Assembly (NCBI GenBank): GCA_020633465.1
Contig: JACKDN010000003.1
Location: 1-64,000, forward strand
DNA from: Myxococcales bacterium
GTDB lineage: Bacteria; Myxococcota_A; Bradymonadia; UBA7976; UBA1532
Length of the DNA: 64,000 nt
Direction of reading: 5' to 3'
The notes beneath the pieces were generated by a model. It saw only the letters and a program-made list of their open reading frames with translations, ran no database searches and was not told the DNA's origin. How positions within the stretch are numbered: position 1 is the first letter of the stretch; every line of letters starts with the position of its first letter. Shown piece after piece: positions 33,924 through 43,058 of this stretch. The translations under genes were made by a program, and so were the position numbers.

Positions 33924-34949
33924 ATGGGGTCGGTCGAGGCCATCGCGCGGCGCTTCCCCATCGGCGCCTGTGCACCTCCGCGGCGCGTGGCCTCGGGGTT
34001 GATGCACGCGACCTACCTGGTCGACGCCGAGCGCGGGCGGTTCGTGCTGCAGCGCCTGCACCCCAAGCTGGCGACGCCCGAGATCGCCGCCGACTTCCGC
34101 GCCGTCACCGAGCACCTCGCCAGCCGGGCCCAGGTGGCCCCGCGGCTGGTTGGCCCCGGCGTGATCACCGACGCCGAGGACGGCGCCGCCTGGCGGATGA
34201 CCACCTACGTGCACGGCGCGACGCACGACGCGGTCGGCTCGCCCGCCGAGGCCGAGCAGGGGGCGCGGGTGCTGGGGCGCTTCCACCGCGTGATGGCCGA
34301 TCTGGCCCACGACTTCCGCTCGGCGCACCCGCTGCACGACACCGCCGCGCACCTCGCGGCGCTGCGGACCGCCGTCGCGAACCCGGCCCACGCCGAGGCC
34401 CGCGCGCAGGTGCAGGACGAGATCGACCAGGTGCTGGCGCTGCTGCCCACCGCCATGCTGCCCGCGGATCTGCCCCGGCGCGTCGTCCACGGTGATCCCA
34501 AGATCAGCAACGTCGTCTTCCGCGGCAGCCGCGCCGTCGGCCTCATCGACCTCGACACCTGCAACCGGCACTCGGTGCTGGTCGACCTGGGCGACGCCGT
34601 GCGCAGCTGGTGCCGCGACGGCAGCGAGGACGAGCGCCACCGCTTCCAGATCGACCGCTTCGAGGCGATGCTGCGCGGCTACGTCGCCGAGGGCCCCCCG
34701 CTGAGCCCCCAGGAGGCCGCCCACCTGGTGGACGCCGGCCGCCTCATCACCCTCGAGCTGGCCTCGCGCTTCGCCCGCGACGTGCTCGAGGACGAGTACT
34801 TCGCGTTCGACGCCGAGCGCTACCCCGATCGACGCAGCCACAATCGCGCCCGCACGCGGGCGATGCTGTACCTGGCCCAGGACATGGCCGATCAGCGCGA
34901 CGCCGTCGCCGCGCTGGTGGAGCGCCACGTGGGAGGCTGCTGCGCGTAG
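33924..34949 (+). CDS. APH-fold small-molecule kinase (NahK-like)
   Basis: 341 residues of the aminoglycoside phosphotransferase fold. The catalytic loop is RVVHGDPKISNVVF (about 187-200, with H-G-D) and the metal-binding motif is LIDLDTC (about 206-212). The D-P-K-x-S-N-V and D-L-D-T pattern recalls N-acetylhexosamine 1-kinase (NahK) more than antibiotic resistance enzymes, so I infer a sugar or amino-alcohol kinase. The N-terminal lobe has LMHATYLVDAERGRFVLQRL. The C-terminus ends GGCCA. GAGGGAGAGC precedes the ATG. Confidence 0.82.
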   Translation: MGSVEAIARRFPIGACAPPRRVASGLMHATYLVDAERGRFVLQRLHPKLATPEIAADFRAVTEHLASRAQVAPRLVGPGVITDAEDGAAWRMTTYVHGATHDAVGSPAEAEQGARVLGRFHRVMADLAHDFRSAHPLHDTAAHLAALRTAVANPAHAEARAQVQDEIDQVLALLPTAMLPADLPRRVVHGDPKISNVVFRGSRAVGLIDLDTCNRHSVLVDLGDAVRSWCRDGSEDERHRFQIDRFEAMLRGYVAEGPPLSPQEAAHLVDAGRLITLELASRFARDVLEDEYFAFDAERYPDRRSHNRARTRAMLYLAQDMADQRDAVAALVERHVGGCCA

Positions 34950-35059
34950 AGGGGTAAGAAGTGCCCCGAACGTGCAGCAGGCTCCTGGGCCGCTGAAACT
35001 GCGGGGGGCGCCGCCGACGCGGACCGGCGCGCCCCTCCCGCCCGAGTTGGAGGTCCCGA

Positions 35060-36622
35060 TTGGGGAGCGCGCCGCCGCCTTCGAACGCCCCGACCCCCCC
35101 TGAGCCCGACAGCACCCCCGAGCCCCGCCGCCGCCGCCTGAACCTGTTCCACGTCGCGCTGCCCATCTGCGCGGTCGTCGGCGTGGGCGGCATCGCCTTC
35201 CCCGAGTCGCTGGCCAGCGGCGCGGGCGCCATAACCGGCGCCACCTTCGAGGCGCTGGACTGGTACTACATGGGCGTCGTCAGCGCCTGCGTCATCCTCG
35301 CGGGGTGGCTGGCCTTCGGGCGCTACGGCAACCTGCGCCTCGGCGGGCCGGACGAGCAGCCGGAGTTCTCGTACGCCGCCTGGCTGTCGATGCTGTTCGC
35401 CGCCGGCATGGGCGTGGGCCTGCTGTTCTGGGGCGTGGCCGAGCCGATGATGCACTTCGCGTCGCCGCCGACCGGCGTGGGGGGAACGCCCGAGGCCGCG
35501 CGGCGCGCCATGGTGCTGACCAACATGCACTGGGGCCTGCAGGCGTGGTCGATCTACGCGATGGGCGCCCTGGTGCTGGGCTACTTCGCGTTCCGGCGCG
35601 GCACCCCCTATCTGCCCGGCGCGCCCATCCGCGACGTCTTCCGTGGGCGCTGGGTCGAGCCCGTCGCCCGCCTGGCCGATCTGGTCGCCGTGCTGGCGGT
35701 CGCCTTCGGCGTGGCCGGCTCGATCGCCATGGGCGTGCTGCAGTTCCACACCGGCCTCAGCGTGGTCACCGACGTACCCGCGCAGAGCATGACCGTGCGC
35801 GTCGTGCTGCTGGTCGTGCTGTTCATCTCGTACATGACCTCGGCGGCCACGAGCCTCGACAAGGGCATCAAGTGGCTCAGCCAGATCAACATCACCCTCG
35901 CGCTGGTGCTGATGTTCTTCGTGTTGATGGCCGGCCCCACCGCCGATCTGATGCGCGGCTTCGTCACCGCCCTCGGTGACTACCTTACCGAGCTGCCCGG
36001 TCTGGCGCTGACCACCTACCCCTACGTCGACAAGTCCGGCTGGTTCCACGGCTGGACGCTGGTCTACTTCGTCTGGTGGATCGCCTGGACCCCCTTCGTC
36101 GGCATCTTCATCGCCCGCATCAGCCGCGGCCGCACCGTGCGCGAGTTCCTCGTCTGCGTGGTGCTGGTGCCCACCCTCTTCTCGATCCTCTGGTTCGCCA
36201 TCTTCGGCGGCACCGCCTTCCACGAGGAGATGACCCACGGCGGCGTCTCGCAGCTGGTGAACGAGAACGTCACCGTGGCCCTCTTCTCGCTCTTCGAGCG
36301 CCTGCCGCTGTCGTCCACGCTGAGCTGGATCTCCCTGATGCTGGTGTTCGTCTTCCTGGTCACCAGCGTCGACTCGGCCACCTACGTCCTGGGCATGCTC
36401 ACCAGCCGCGGCTCGATGGATCCCCCGGTCGGCCGCAAGCTGGGCTGGGGCATCAGCCTGGCGGTGCTCGGCGGCGCCCTGATGGTCGCCGAGCGCATCG
36501 ACGTGGTGCGCGCCGTCTCCATCCTGGGCGCCCTGCCCTTCACCCTGGTGCTGCTGCTGCAGATCAGCGCGCTCTTGAAAGCCATGCGCCGCGACGCGGT
36601 GAACGGGGAGGGCAACCGATGA
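35060..36622 (+). CDS. BCCT-family (betaine/carnitine/choline) transporter
   Basis: 520 residues from a TTG at 35060 with GGAGG seven bases upstream; no better start exists. About twelve spans. Family motifs: AAGMGVGLLFWGVAEPMMHF, LTNMHWGLQAWSIYAMGALV, and the Trp-box region FHGWTLVYFVWWIAWTPFVG followed by IFIARISRGRTVREF. These place it with Na+-coupled betaine carriers such as BetP/OpuD. The C-terminal cytoplasmic tail is short, so BetP-type osmosensing by a long tail is unlikely. The stop overlaps the start of the OpuAC-like gene (ATGA). Confidence 0.93.
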   Translation: MGSAPPPSNAPTPPEPDSTPEPRRRRLNLFHVALPICAVVGVGGIAFPESLASGAGAITGATFEALDWYYMGVVSACVILAGWLAFGRYGNLRLGGPDEQPEFSYAAWLSMLFAAGMGVGLLFWGVAEPMMHFASPPTGVGGTPEAARRAMVLTNMHWGLQAWSIYAMGALVLGYFAFRRGTPYLPGAPIRDVFRGRWVEPVARLADLVAVLAVAFGVAGSIAMGVLQFHTGLSVVTDVPAQSMTVRVVLLVVLFISYMTSAATSLDKGIKWLSQINITLALVLMFFVLMAGPTADLMRGFVTALGDYLTELPGLALTTYPYVDKSGWFHGWTLVYFVWWIAWTPFVGIFIARISRGRTVREFLVCVVLVPTLFSILWFAIFGGTAFHEEMTHGGVSQLVNENVTVALFSLFERLPLSSTLSWISLMLVFVFLVTSVDSATYVLGMLTSRGSMDPPVGRKLGWGISLAVLGGALMVAERIDVVRAVSILGALPFTLVLLLQISALLKAMRRDAVNGEGNR

Positions 36623-38445
36623 GCCACCGCATCCTCCTCGTCGCCCTGGCCGCCCTGACGCTCACCGCCTGCGCCGACCGCGCCGCCCCCCTCCGCATCG
36701 GCGCCAAGGGCTTCGCCGAGCAGGCCTTGCTGGCCGAGATGGTGGCCGCCCTCGCCCGCCGCGCCGGCGTCGACGTCGCCCCCATCGACACCTGCGGCGA
36801 CACCTACGCCTGCCACCGCAAGCTGCGCGACGGCGAGATCGACGTGATGGTCGAGTACACCGGCACCGGCCTGCGCTTCATCGGCGCGGTGCCCGGGCAG
36901 GACTCGATGGACGACCTGCGGTCGCTGTACGCGCCCCTGGGCCTGCGCTGGCTGAACCCCATCGGCTTCGACAACGGCTACCGCGTGCTGGTGCGCGCCG
37001 ACCGCCCCCAGCGCACCATCGGCGATCTGACCGGCGTCGACGGGCTGCGGGTGGTCGCGCCCCCGGAGTACGTCCGCCGCCCGGGCGACGGTCTCGGCGC
37101 GCTGGTCACCCGCTACGGCCTGCGCCTGGGCGCCAAGCCCCTGCTGATCGAGCCGCCGAGCGAGCGCTACCAGGCGCTGGTCGACGGCCGCGCCGACGCC
37201 GCCATCGGCTACGCCACCGACGGCGCCATCGCCGAGATGGGCCTGAAGGTGCTGGCCGATCCCGCCGGCTTCTTCCCGCCCTACGAGGGCGCGGTGCTGG
37301 TGCGCGAGGACGCCGCGAAGCGCCACCCGGGCCTGATCGAGGCGCTGGGCGCGCTCGAGGGCCGCATCGACACCGCCACCATGCGCGATCTGAACGCGCG
37401 CGTGCAGCTCGAGGGCCGCGACGCCGGCGTCGTCGCGCGCGGGTTCCTGGCCACGCACGACCTGGTCGATCCCGCGCCCCCGGGCACCGACCGCCCGCCG
37501 GTGCGCATCGCCGTGCACCCCGGCGACCACCTCGAGGCCTTCGTGCCGCGCGCCCGCCGCGCGGTGCGCGCCGCCTTCCCCGACCGCCCGGTCAGCGTGG
37601 TCGACGACGACGCGCCCATCGACCGCGTGGCCATCGGCGCCGCGCGCCTGACGGTGATCGGCGCCGAGCGCTTCTTCCGCAAGAGCCTGCGATCACTCGA
37701 GAAACGCACCGTCCGCGACGATCGCGTCGAGGCGGTGGCGGCCCTGGGCACGCGCGTGCTGCACCTGGTGCGCCGGGCCGACGACGCCGCCGAGCCCTTC
37801 GCCGGGCGCGTCGGCGTGCCCCCCGAGGCGACCGGCCCCGGCTTCGTCGGCAGCCTCGTCCTGCGCCAGCGCGGCGAGAAGCCCGCCCGGCGCGGCGACG
37901 CCGAGGCGCTGCTGTCGGCCGTGCGCAAGGGCGAGCTCGACGCCGCGCTGCTGCTGGCCAAGGCGGGCGACCAGACGCTGACCAAGAGCCTGGCGGCCGG
38001 CGGCCTGACGCTGCGCCCGGTCCAGGGCTGGCTGACCGCCGAGCGCGCGCTGGTGGCGCCCTTCCTGCGGCCGGCCCGCGTGCCGCCGGGCACCTACGCC
38101 GGCCAGGACGCCGCGGTCGAGACGCTGGGCGCCCAGGTGGTGCTGGCCGACGCCGCGCCGGCGCCCGCCATCGCCCGCGGGGGCGGCCCGGCCGCCGCGC
38201 TGCCCAGCGGCGGCATCCCGCTGACCGCCGATCAGGTGGACGCCGTGGCCAAGGCCGCCGGCGTCGCCGAGGCCCCCGATCCCGTGCTGCCCTCGGCCTG
38301 GGGCGCCCGCGTGGCCGCGCCGGCCGCGGCCCAGAGCGGCGCCATGCGCGCGCTGCACGCCGTGCTGAACGTGCTGGTGGTGCTCTTCACGGGCTGGTTG
38401 GTGCTGATTACACTGCGACCCGACGCGGACGACGCCGCGTCATGA
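36619..38445 (+). CDS. OpuAC-like betaine-binding lipoprotein with extra C-terminal domain and membrane anchor
   Basis: 608 residues. A lipoprotein signal ends LTLTAC (Cys18). Residues about 22-295 are an OpuAC/OpuBC-type substrate-binding domain: IGAKGFAEQALLAEMVAALA, RDGEIDVMVEYTGTGLRF, VDGRADAAIGYATDGAIAEM. Residues about 300-560 form a second region (VRIAVHPGDHLEAFVPRARR ... VAIGAARLTVIGAERFF) that may be a diverged periplasmic-binding fold. The end has one span, VLNVLVVLFTGWLVLITLRP. Such domains normally serve ABC importers or are fused to ProW-type permeases; here no ABC genes are present and the partner is a BCCT carrier, with which it is translationally coupled. Confidence 0.82.
   Translation: MSHRILLVALAALTLTACADRAAPLRIGAKGFAEQALLAEMVAALARRAGVDVAPIDTCGDTYACHRKLRDGEIDVMVEYTGTGLRFIGAVPGQDSMDDLRSLYAPLGLRWLNPIGFDNGYRVLVRADRPQRTIGDLTGVDGLRVVAPPEYVRRPGDGLGALVTRYGLRLGAKPLLIEPPSERYQALVDGRADAAIGYATDGAIAEMGLKVLADPAGFFPPYEGAVLVREDAAKRHPGLIEALGALEGRIDTATMRDLNARVQLEGRDAGVVARGFLATHDLVDPAPPGTDRPPVRIAVHPGDHLEAFVPRARRAVRAAFPDRPVSVVDDDAPIDRVAIGAARLTVIGAERFFRKSLRSLEKRTVRDDRVEAVAALGTRVLHLVRRADDAAEPFAGRVGVPPEATGPGFVGSLVLRQRGEKPARRGDAEALLSAVRKGELDAALLLAKAGDQTLTKSLAAGGLTLRPVQGWLTAERALVAPFLRPARVPPGTYAGQDAAVETLGAQVVLADAAPAPAIARGGGPAAALPSGGIPLTADQVDAVAKAAGVAEAPDPVLPSAWGARVAAPAAAQSGAMRALHAVLNVLVVLFTGWLVLITLRPDADDAAS
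38386..38414 (+). promoter_or_regulatory. Promoter of the phosphohexomutase operon
   Basis: TTCACG (38386-38391), a 17-base spacer and TACACT (38409-38414), located inside the 3' end of the OpuAC-like gene. The start would be near 38421, giving a leader of about 65 bases with a GGGAGGGG ribosome site before the ATG at 38486. Confidence 0.45.
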
Positions 38446-38485
38446 TCTGCGACGCGACCTGCCTGCCGACCCTGGGAGGGGCCCG

Positions 38486-40183
38486 ATGAGCGACGATCTG
38501 CGCGCCCGCGCCGAGCAATGGATGGCCGACGACCCGGATCCGCAGACGCAGGCGGCGACGGCCGCGCTGCTGGACGATCCGGCCCTGCTCTTGGCCTGCT
38601 TCGGCGATCAGCTGAGCTTCGGCACCGCCGGCCTGCGCGGCAAGCTGGGGCCCGGCCCCAACCGGATGAACCGGGCGAACGTCCGGCGCGTCACCGCCGG
38701 CCTCGCAGCCTACCTGCTCGAGCACGCCGACGACGCCCGCGCGCGCGGCGTGGTCATCGGCTACGACGGCCGCCACGGCAGCCTGCCCTTCGCCCAGGAC
38801 GCCGCGGGCGTGCTGGCCGCGCGCGGCCTGCCGGTCTACCTGTACGACCACGTCGTGCCCACGCCCGAGCTGGCCCACGCGGTGACGCACCTGGGCTGCG
38901 CGGCCGGCGTGATGGTGACCGCCAGCCACAACCCGCCCCAGGACAACGGCTACAAGGTCTACTGGGGCAACGGCGCGCAGATCGTGCCGCCCCACGACGC
39001 GGGCATCGCCGCGGCCATCGACCAGGTGGGCCGCGTGGGCGCCATCGAGGTGCCGGCCGTCGACGATCTGCGCGCGGCGGGCAAGGTGAAGCCGGTGCCC
39101 GAGGGCGTGCTCGACGCCTACCTGCAGCAGGTCGACGCCGTGCGGGTGTACGACGGGCCCACCGACATCACGGTGGTCTACACGGCGATGCACGGGGTCG
39201 GCCGGCGGCTGATCGAGACGGTGCTGAGCCGCCACGGCTACGCCCACCTGCACGTCGAGCCCAGCCAGGGCGATCCCGACGCCGACTTCCCCACCGTCGC
39301 ATTCCCCAACCCCGAGGAGCCGGGCGCGCTCGACCTGTCGCTGGCGCTGGCCGCGAAGGTGAAGGCCGACGTGCTGGTGGCCAACGATCCCGACGCCGAC
39401 CGCCTGGCGGTCGCGGTGCCCGACGGCGCCGGCGGCTACCGCGCGCTGACCGGCAACCAGATCGGGGTGCTGCTGGCCGACGAGCTGCTGCGCCACGGGC
39501 CGCAGGACGACGGGCGGCTGGTCGCGACGACCGTCGTGTCGACCGGCATGCTGAAGCGCGTCGCCGATCTGCACGGCGCGGCCTACGCCGAGACGCTGAC
39601 CGGCTTCAAGTGGATCGCCAACCGCGCGCTGCAGCACGAGGCCGCCGGCGGGCGCTTCGTGATGGGCTTCGAAGAGGCCCTGGGCTACAGCGTGGGCCCG
39701 GTCGTGCGCGACAAGGACGGCGTGTCGGCCGCGTTGGTGTTCTGCGACCTGGTGGCGCGGTGCAAGCGGGACGGGGTCAGCGTGCTCGAGCGGCTGGCCG
39801 GGCTCTACCGCACCCACGGCCTGCACCTGAGCCTGCAGCGCAGCGTCACGCTGCCCGGGCTCGAGGGCGCCGCGCGCATCGTCGAGATCATGCGCGCGCT
39901 GCGGGCCGTCCCGCCCACCGAGATCGGCGGCACGCCGGTCGCCGCGGTGCGCGACTTCGCGCCGGGGCTGGGCGATCTGCCGCCGAGCGACGTGCTGGCC
40001 TTCGACCTCGAGGACGGCAGCCGCATCCTGGCGCGGCCCTCGGGCACCGAGCCCAAGATCAAGTTCTACTTCGAGCTGCGCAGCCCGATGGGCGCCACCG
40101 AGGCGTTGGCCGATGCCGAGGCGGCGGCGGTGCCGCGCATGGAGGCGCTCGTCGCCGCGTTCTCGGCGAAGGCGGGGGTGTGA
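38486..40183 (+). CDS. Phosphoglucomutase / phosphomannomutase (alpha-D-phosphohexomutase, PGM2-like)
   Basis: 565 residues. SFGTAGLRGKLGPGPNRMN is the family opening, the active-site phosphoserine is in MVTASHNPPQDNGYKVYWGN (Ser near 147), the metal loop is NDPDADRL (about 303-310), the sugar loop is GFEEALGYSVGP, and the phosphate loop is ARPSGTEPKIKFY. The insertion pattern and length match the PGM2/yeast-type group. It interconverts hexose 1- and 6-phosphates. The following lipoprotein starts on its stop codon (TGATG). Confidence 0.95.
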   Translation: MSDDLRARAEQWMADDPDPQTQAATAALLDDPALLLACFGDQLSFGTAGLRGKLGPGPNRMNRANVRRVTAGLAAYLLEHADDARARGVVIGYDGRHGSLPFAQDAAGVLAARGLPVYLYDHVVPTPELAHAVTHLGCAAGVMVTASHNPPQDNGYKVYWGNGAQIVPPHDAGIAAAIDQVGRVGAIEVPAVDDLRAAGKVKPVPEGVLDAYLQQVDAVRVYDGPTDITVVYTAMHGVGRRLIETVLSRHGYAHLHVEPSQGDPDADFPTVAFPNPEEPGALDLSLALAAKVKADVLVANDPDADRLAVAVPDGAGGYRALTGNQIGVLLADELLRHGPQDDGRLVATTVVSTGMLKRVADLHGAAYAETLTGFKWIANRALQHEAAGGRFVMGFEEALGYSVGPVVRDKDGVSAALVFCDLVARCKRDGVSVLERLAGLYRTHGLHLSLQRSVTLPGLEGAARIVEIMRALRAVPPTEIGGTPVAAVRDFAPGLGDLPPSDVLAFDLEDGSRILARPSGTEPKIKFYFELRSPMGATEALADAEAAAVPRMEALVAAFSAKAGV

Positions 40184-41820
40184 TGCGGGGGGCGCGTGTG
40201 CTGACGGGCTGCCTGGCGCTGCTGGCGCTGGCGGTCGGCTGTGACGACGACGACGCGGTGGGGGACGGGGCCGACGCGGGCATGACCCGGCAGGGCCCCT
40301 GCAGCGTCGGCGAGAGCGTGTGCGTCGAGGGCCGCCTGCGCACCTGCCTCGAGGACGAGACGGGCTGGCTGGTCGAGCGCTGCGACGAGGGCACGGTGTG
40401 CGTCGAGGACGCCTGCGTGCCGCAGGTGTGCGAGCCGGGCAGCCGCGAGTGTACCGACGAGGGGGTGCGCACCTGCGCCGCCGACGGTCAGTCGTGGTCG
40501 TCGCCCACCGCCTGCCCCACCGATCACGGCTGCCTCGACGGCGTCTGCTTGGCCCGCACCTGTACGCCGGGCGAGACGGCCTGCGGCGACAAGGTGGCCC
40601 TGACCTGCGACGCCGACGGCCTGCGCTGGGATCGCGCGCCCTGCGCCGCGGCCGAGCGCTGCGTCGACGGCGCGTGCACCGCCGAGCCCGGCGGCGAGGG
40701 CAGCTGCCCGGCCGGCCAGACGCTGTGCGCGCCCGACGCGGTCATCACCTGCGCCGAGGACGGCGCGTCGTGGATCGAGACGCCCTGCCTGGCCGGCGAG
40801 GCCTGCTTCGGCGGCGAGTGCGTCGCCTGCCTGCGCGACACCGACTGCGCCGAGGCGGGCGCTGTGTGCACCGACGGCGTCTGCGGTCCGCCGCCCCTGC
40901 GCGTGCTGACCGAGGCGCTGCCGCCCGCCCAGATCGAGGTCGCCTACGCCGCCGAGCTCGAGGCCGAGCACGGCAGCGCGCCCTACGCGTGGTCGCTGGC
41001 CGAGGGCGAGCTGCCCGAGGGCGTCGCGCTGGACGAGGACGGCACCCTGAGCGGCGCGCCGCTCGAGTCGGGCGCCTTCGCGCTGACGGTGCAGGTGACC
41101 GACGGCGCCGAGGCCACGGCCACGGCCGAGCTCGAGCTGGTGGTCGCGCCGCCGGGGCTGCAGATCGTCACCGACAGCCTGCCCGAGGGCGAGGAGGGCG
41201 AGGGCTACACGGCCGCGCTCGAGGCCGTCGGCGGCACCGGCCCCTACGGCTGGCTGATCGTCGACGGCGCCCTGCCCGCCGGCCTGAACCTGGGCGCCGA
41301 CGGCCGCATCACCGGCACGCCGACCGAGGTGGGCCAGTTCCCGCTGCGCGTGCGCGTGGTCGACGCCAGCGAGCCGCCCCTGGCCGCCGAGCGCGATCTG
41401 CGCCTCGACATCGCCGTGGCGCCCCTGCGCATCGTCGGCGATCAGGTGATCGACCTCGTCGTCGTGCGCGTGGTGACCCTGCCCACCATCACGGTCGTGC
41501 AGAACGTGCCCATCCCCTACGAGACGCAGCTGATGGCGCGCGGCGGCCTGCGCCCGCTCACCTGGACCGAGCAGCCCCTCGACGAGAACCTGGCCCGCAT
41601 CATCCCCATGTCGGGCCTGCCCGACGGGCTGACGCTCGAGGCCGACGGCCGCCTGCACGGCGCGGTCACCGACACCAACGCCATCATCCGGGTGCCCATC
41701 CCGTTCACGATGATCGAGCTGACCGGCTTCTTCTTCACCGCCGAGGTACGCGACAGCCAGCCGGTGGCCGACCGCCAGAGCGCCATCTTCCTCTTGCCCA
41801 CCTTGCCCATCGGCGGCTGA
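40183..41820 (+). CDS. Lipoprotein with Cys-rich knots and putative Ig (He_PIG-like) domains
   Basis: 545 residues, with a lipoprotein signal ending ALAVGC (Cys20) followed by DDDDAVGDG, an acidic tether. Residues about 40-235 have repeated C-x(4-6)-C-x(n)-TC motifs: CEPGSRECTDEGVRTCAADG, then CTPGETACGDKVALTCDADG, then CPAGQTLCAPDAVITCAEDG. Each is a roughly 40-residue disulphide knot. Residues about 245-430 hold two domains of the L-P-x-G-L/V-x-L-x-x-D-G-x-(L/I)-x-G-x-P type (putative Ig), and a third diverged copy follows. It is a surface protein of unknown role, transcribed between a cytoplasmic mutase and DUF1015. Confidence 0.82.
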   Translation: MRGARVLTGCLALLALAVGCDDDDAVGDGADAGMTRQGPCSVGESVCVEGRLRTCLEDETGWLVERCDEGTVCVEDACVPQVCEPGSRECTDEGVRTCAADGQSWSSPTACPTDHGCLDGVCLARTCTPGETACGDKVALTCDADGLRWDRAPCAAAERCVDGACTAEPGGEGSCPAGQTLCAPDAVITCAEDGASWIETPCLAGEACFGGECVACLRDTDCAEAGAVCTDGVCGPPPLRVLTEALPPAQIEVAYAAELEAEHGSAPYAWSLAEGELPEGVALDEDGTLSGAPLESGAFALTVQVTDGAEATATAELELVVAPPGLQIVTDSLPEGEEGEGYTAALEAVGGTGPYGWLIVDGALPAGLNLGADGRITGTPTEVGQFPLRVRVVDASEPPLAAERDLRLDIAVAPLRIVGDQVIDLVVVRVVTLPTITVVQNVPIPYETQLMARGGLRPLTWTEQPLDENLARIIPMSGLPDGLTLEADGRLHGAVTDTNAIIRVPIPFTMIELTGFFFTAEVRDSQPVADRQSAIFLLPTLPIGG

Positions 41821-41843
41821 CGCCCGCCGCCCGGAGGACTCCC

Positions 41844-43058
41844 ATGGTCGACTTCCGCGCCTTCCGCGCCTGGCGCCCCCGGCCGGACGTGGCCGCCCAG
41901 GTGGCCGCCGTGCCCTACGACGTCGTCGACACCGCCGAGGCCCGCGCCCTGGCGGCCGGCAACCCGCTCAGCCTGCTGCACGTCACCCGGCCCGACATCG
42001 ACCTGCCCGACGGCACCTCGATGTACGGCGACGAGGCCTACACCGCGGCGGCCCGCGCCTTCGCCGCGCTGATCGCCGACGACGTGCTGCAGCACGACGA
42101 CACCCGCGGCCTGTACGTCTACGCCCAGCAGATGGGCGACCACCGGCAGGTGGGCATCGTCGGCACCGCATCGGCCGCGGACTACCGCGCCGGGCTGATC
42201 AAGAAGCACGAGCACACGCGCCCGCAGAAGGAGGACGACCGCACCCGCCACGTCGAGGCGGTGCGCGCGCACCTGGGGCCGGTGTTCCTCGCCTTCCGCG
42301 CCCGGCCGGACCTCGACGCGCTGATCGAGGGCTGCGTGCGCGCCGCGCCCGAGGTCGACTTCGTCGGCCACGACGGCGTGCGCCACACGCTGTGGCCGGT
42401 GTTCGACCCGGCCACGGTGCACGCCATCGAGGCCGCCTTCGGGCAGGTGCCCGCGCTGTACATCGCCGACGGCCACCACCGCGCCGCCGCCGCCGCGCGG
42501 GTGGGCGCCGGCGCCAGCGCCGACGATCCGCGCGGCCGCTTCCTGGCCGTCGCGTTCCCCGACGACCGCCTGCGCATCCTGCCCTACAACCGCGTCGTCG
42601 CCGACCGCAACGACCGCAGCGTCGAGTCGCTGCTGGTCGCGCTGGCCGATCACTTCGACGTCACGGTGCTGACCGAGCCGAAGGCGCCCGACCGCCCGCA
42701 GTGCTTCACGATGTTCCTCGGCGGCCGCTGGCACCGGCTCGACCTGAAGCGCGCCGCCGCCCCCGATCCGAAGGATCCGGTCGCCCGCCTCGACGTCAGC
42801 GTCCTGCAGGATCAGGTGCTCGAGCCCCTGCTCGGCATCGGCGATCCCCGCACCGACGAGCGCATCGACTTCGTCGGCGGCATCCGCGGCCTGTCCGAGC
42901 TCGAGGCCCGCGCCGGCACCGACGGCGTCGCCTTCGCCCTCTACCCCACCAGCCTCGCCGATCTGATGGCCATCGCCGACGCCGGCGAGGTGATGCCGCC
43001 CAAGTCCACCTGGTTCGAACCCAAGCTGCGCAGCGGCCTGGTGATCAGCCGTTACTGA
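41844..43058 (+). CDS. DUF1015 family protein
   Basis: 404 residues, ATG at 41844 with CCGGAGGA six bases upstream. The conserved landmarks of this widespread family are present: VAAVPYDVVDTAEARAL and NPLSLLHVTRPDIDLP at the start, IKKHEHTRPQKEDDRTRHVE in the middle, YIADGHHRAAAAA, and the C-terminal GGIRGLSELEARAG with MPPKSTWFEPKLRSGLVI. The His/Asp/Lys-rich motifs suggest an enzyme; the family's function is not established to my knowledge. It is last in the phosphohexomutase operon and converges with the patatin gene, overlapping its end by 14 bases. Confidence 0.88.
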   Translation: MVDFRAFRAWRPRPDVAAQVAAVPYDVVDTAEARALAAGNPLSLLHVTRPDIDLPDGTSMYGDEAYTAAARAFAALIADDVLQHDDTRGLYVYAQQMGDHRQVGIVGTASAADYRAGLIKKHEHTRPQKEDDRTRHVEAVRAHLGPVFLAFRARPDLDALIEGCVRAAPEVDFVGHDGVRHTLWPVFDPATVHAIEAAFGQVPALYIADGHHRAAAAARVGAGASADDPRGRFLAVAFPDDRLRILPYNRVVADRNDRSVESLLVALADHFDVTVLTEPKAPDRPQCFTMFLGGRWHRLDLKRAAAPDPKDPVARLDVSVLQDQVLEPLLGIGDPRTDERIDFVGGIRGLSELEARAGTDGVAFALYPTSLADLMAIADAGEVMPPKSTWFEPKLRSGLVISRY

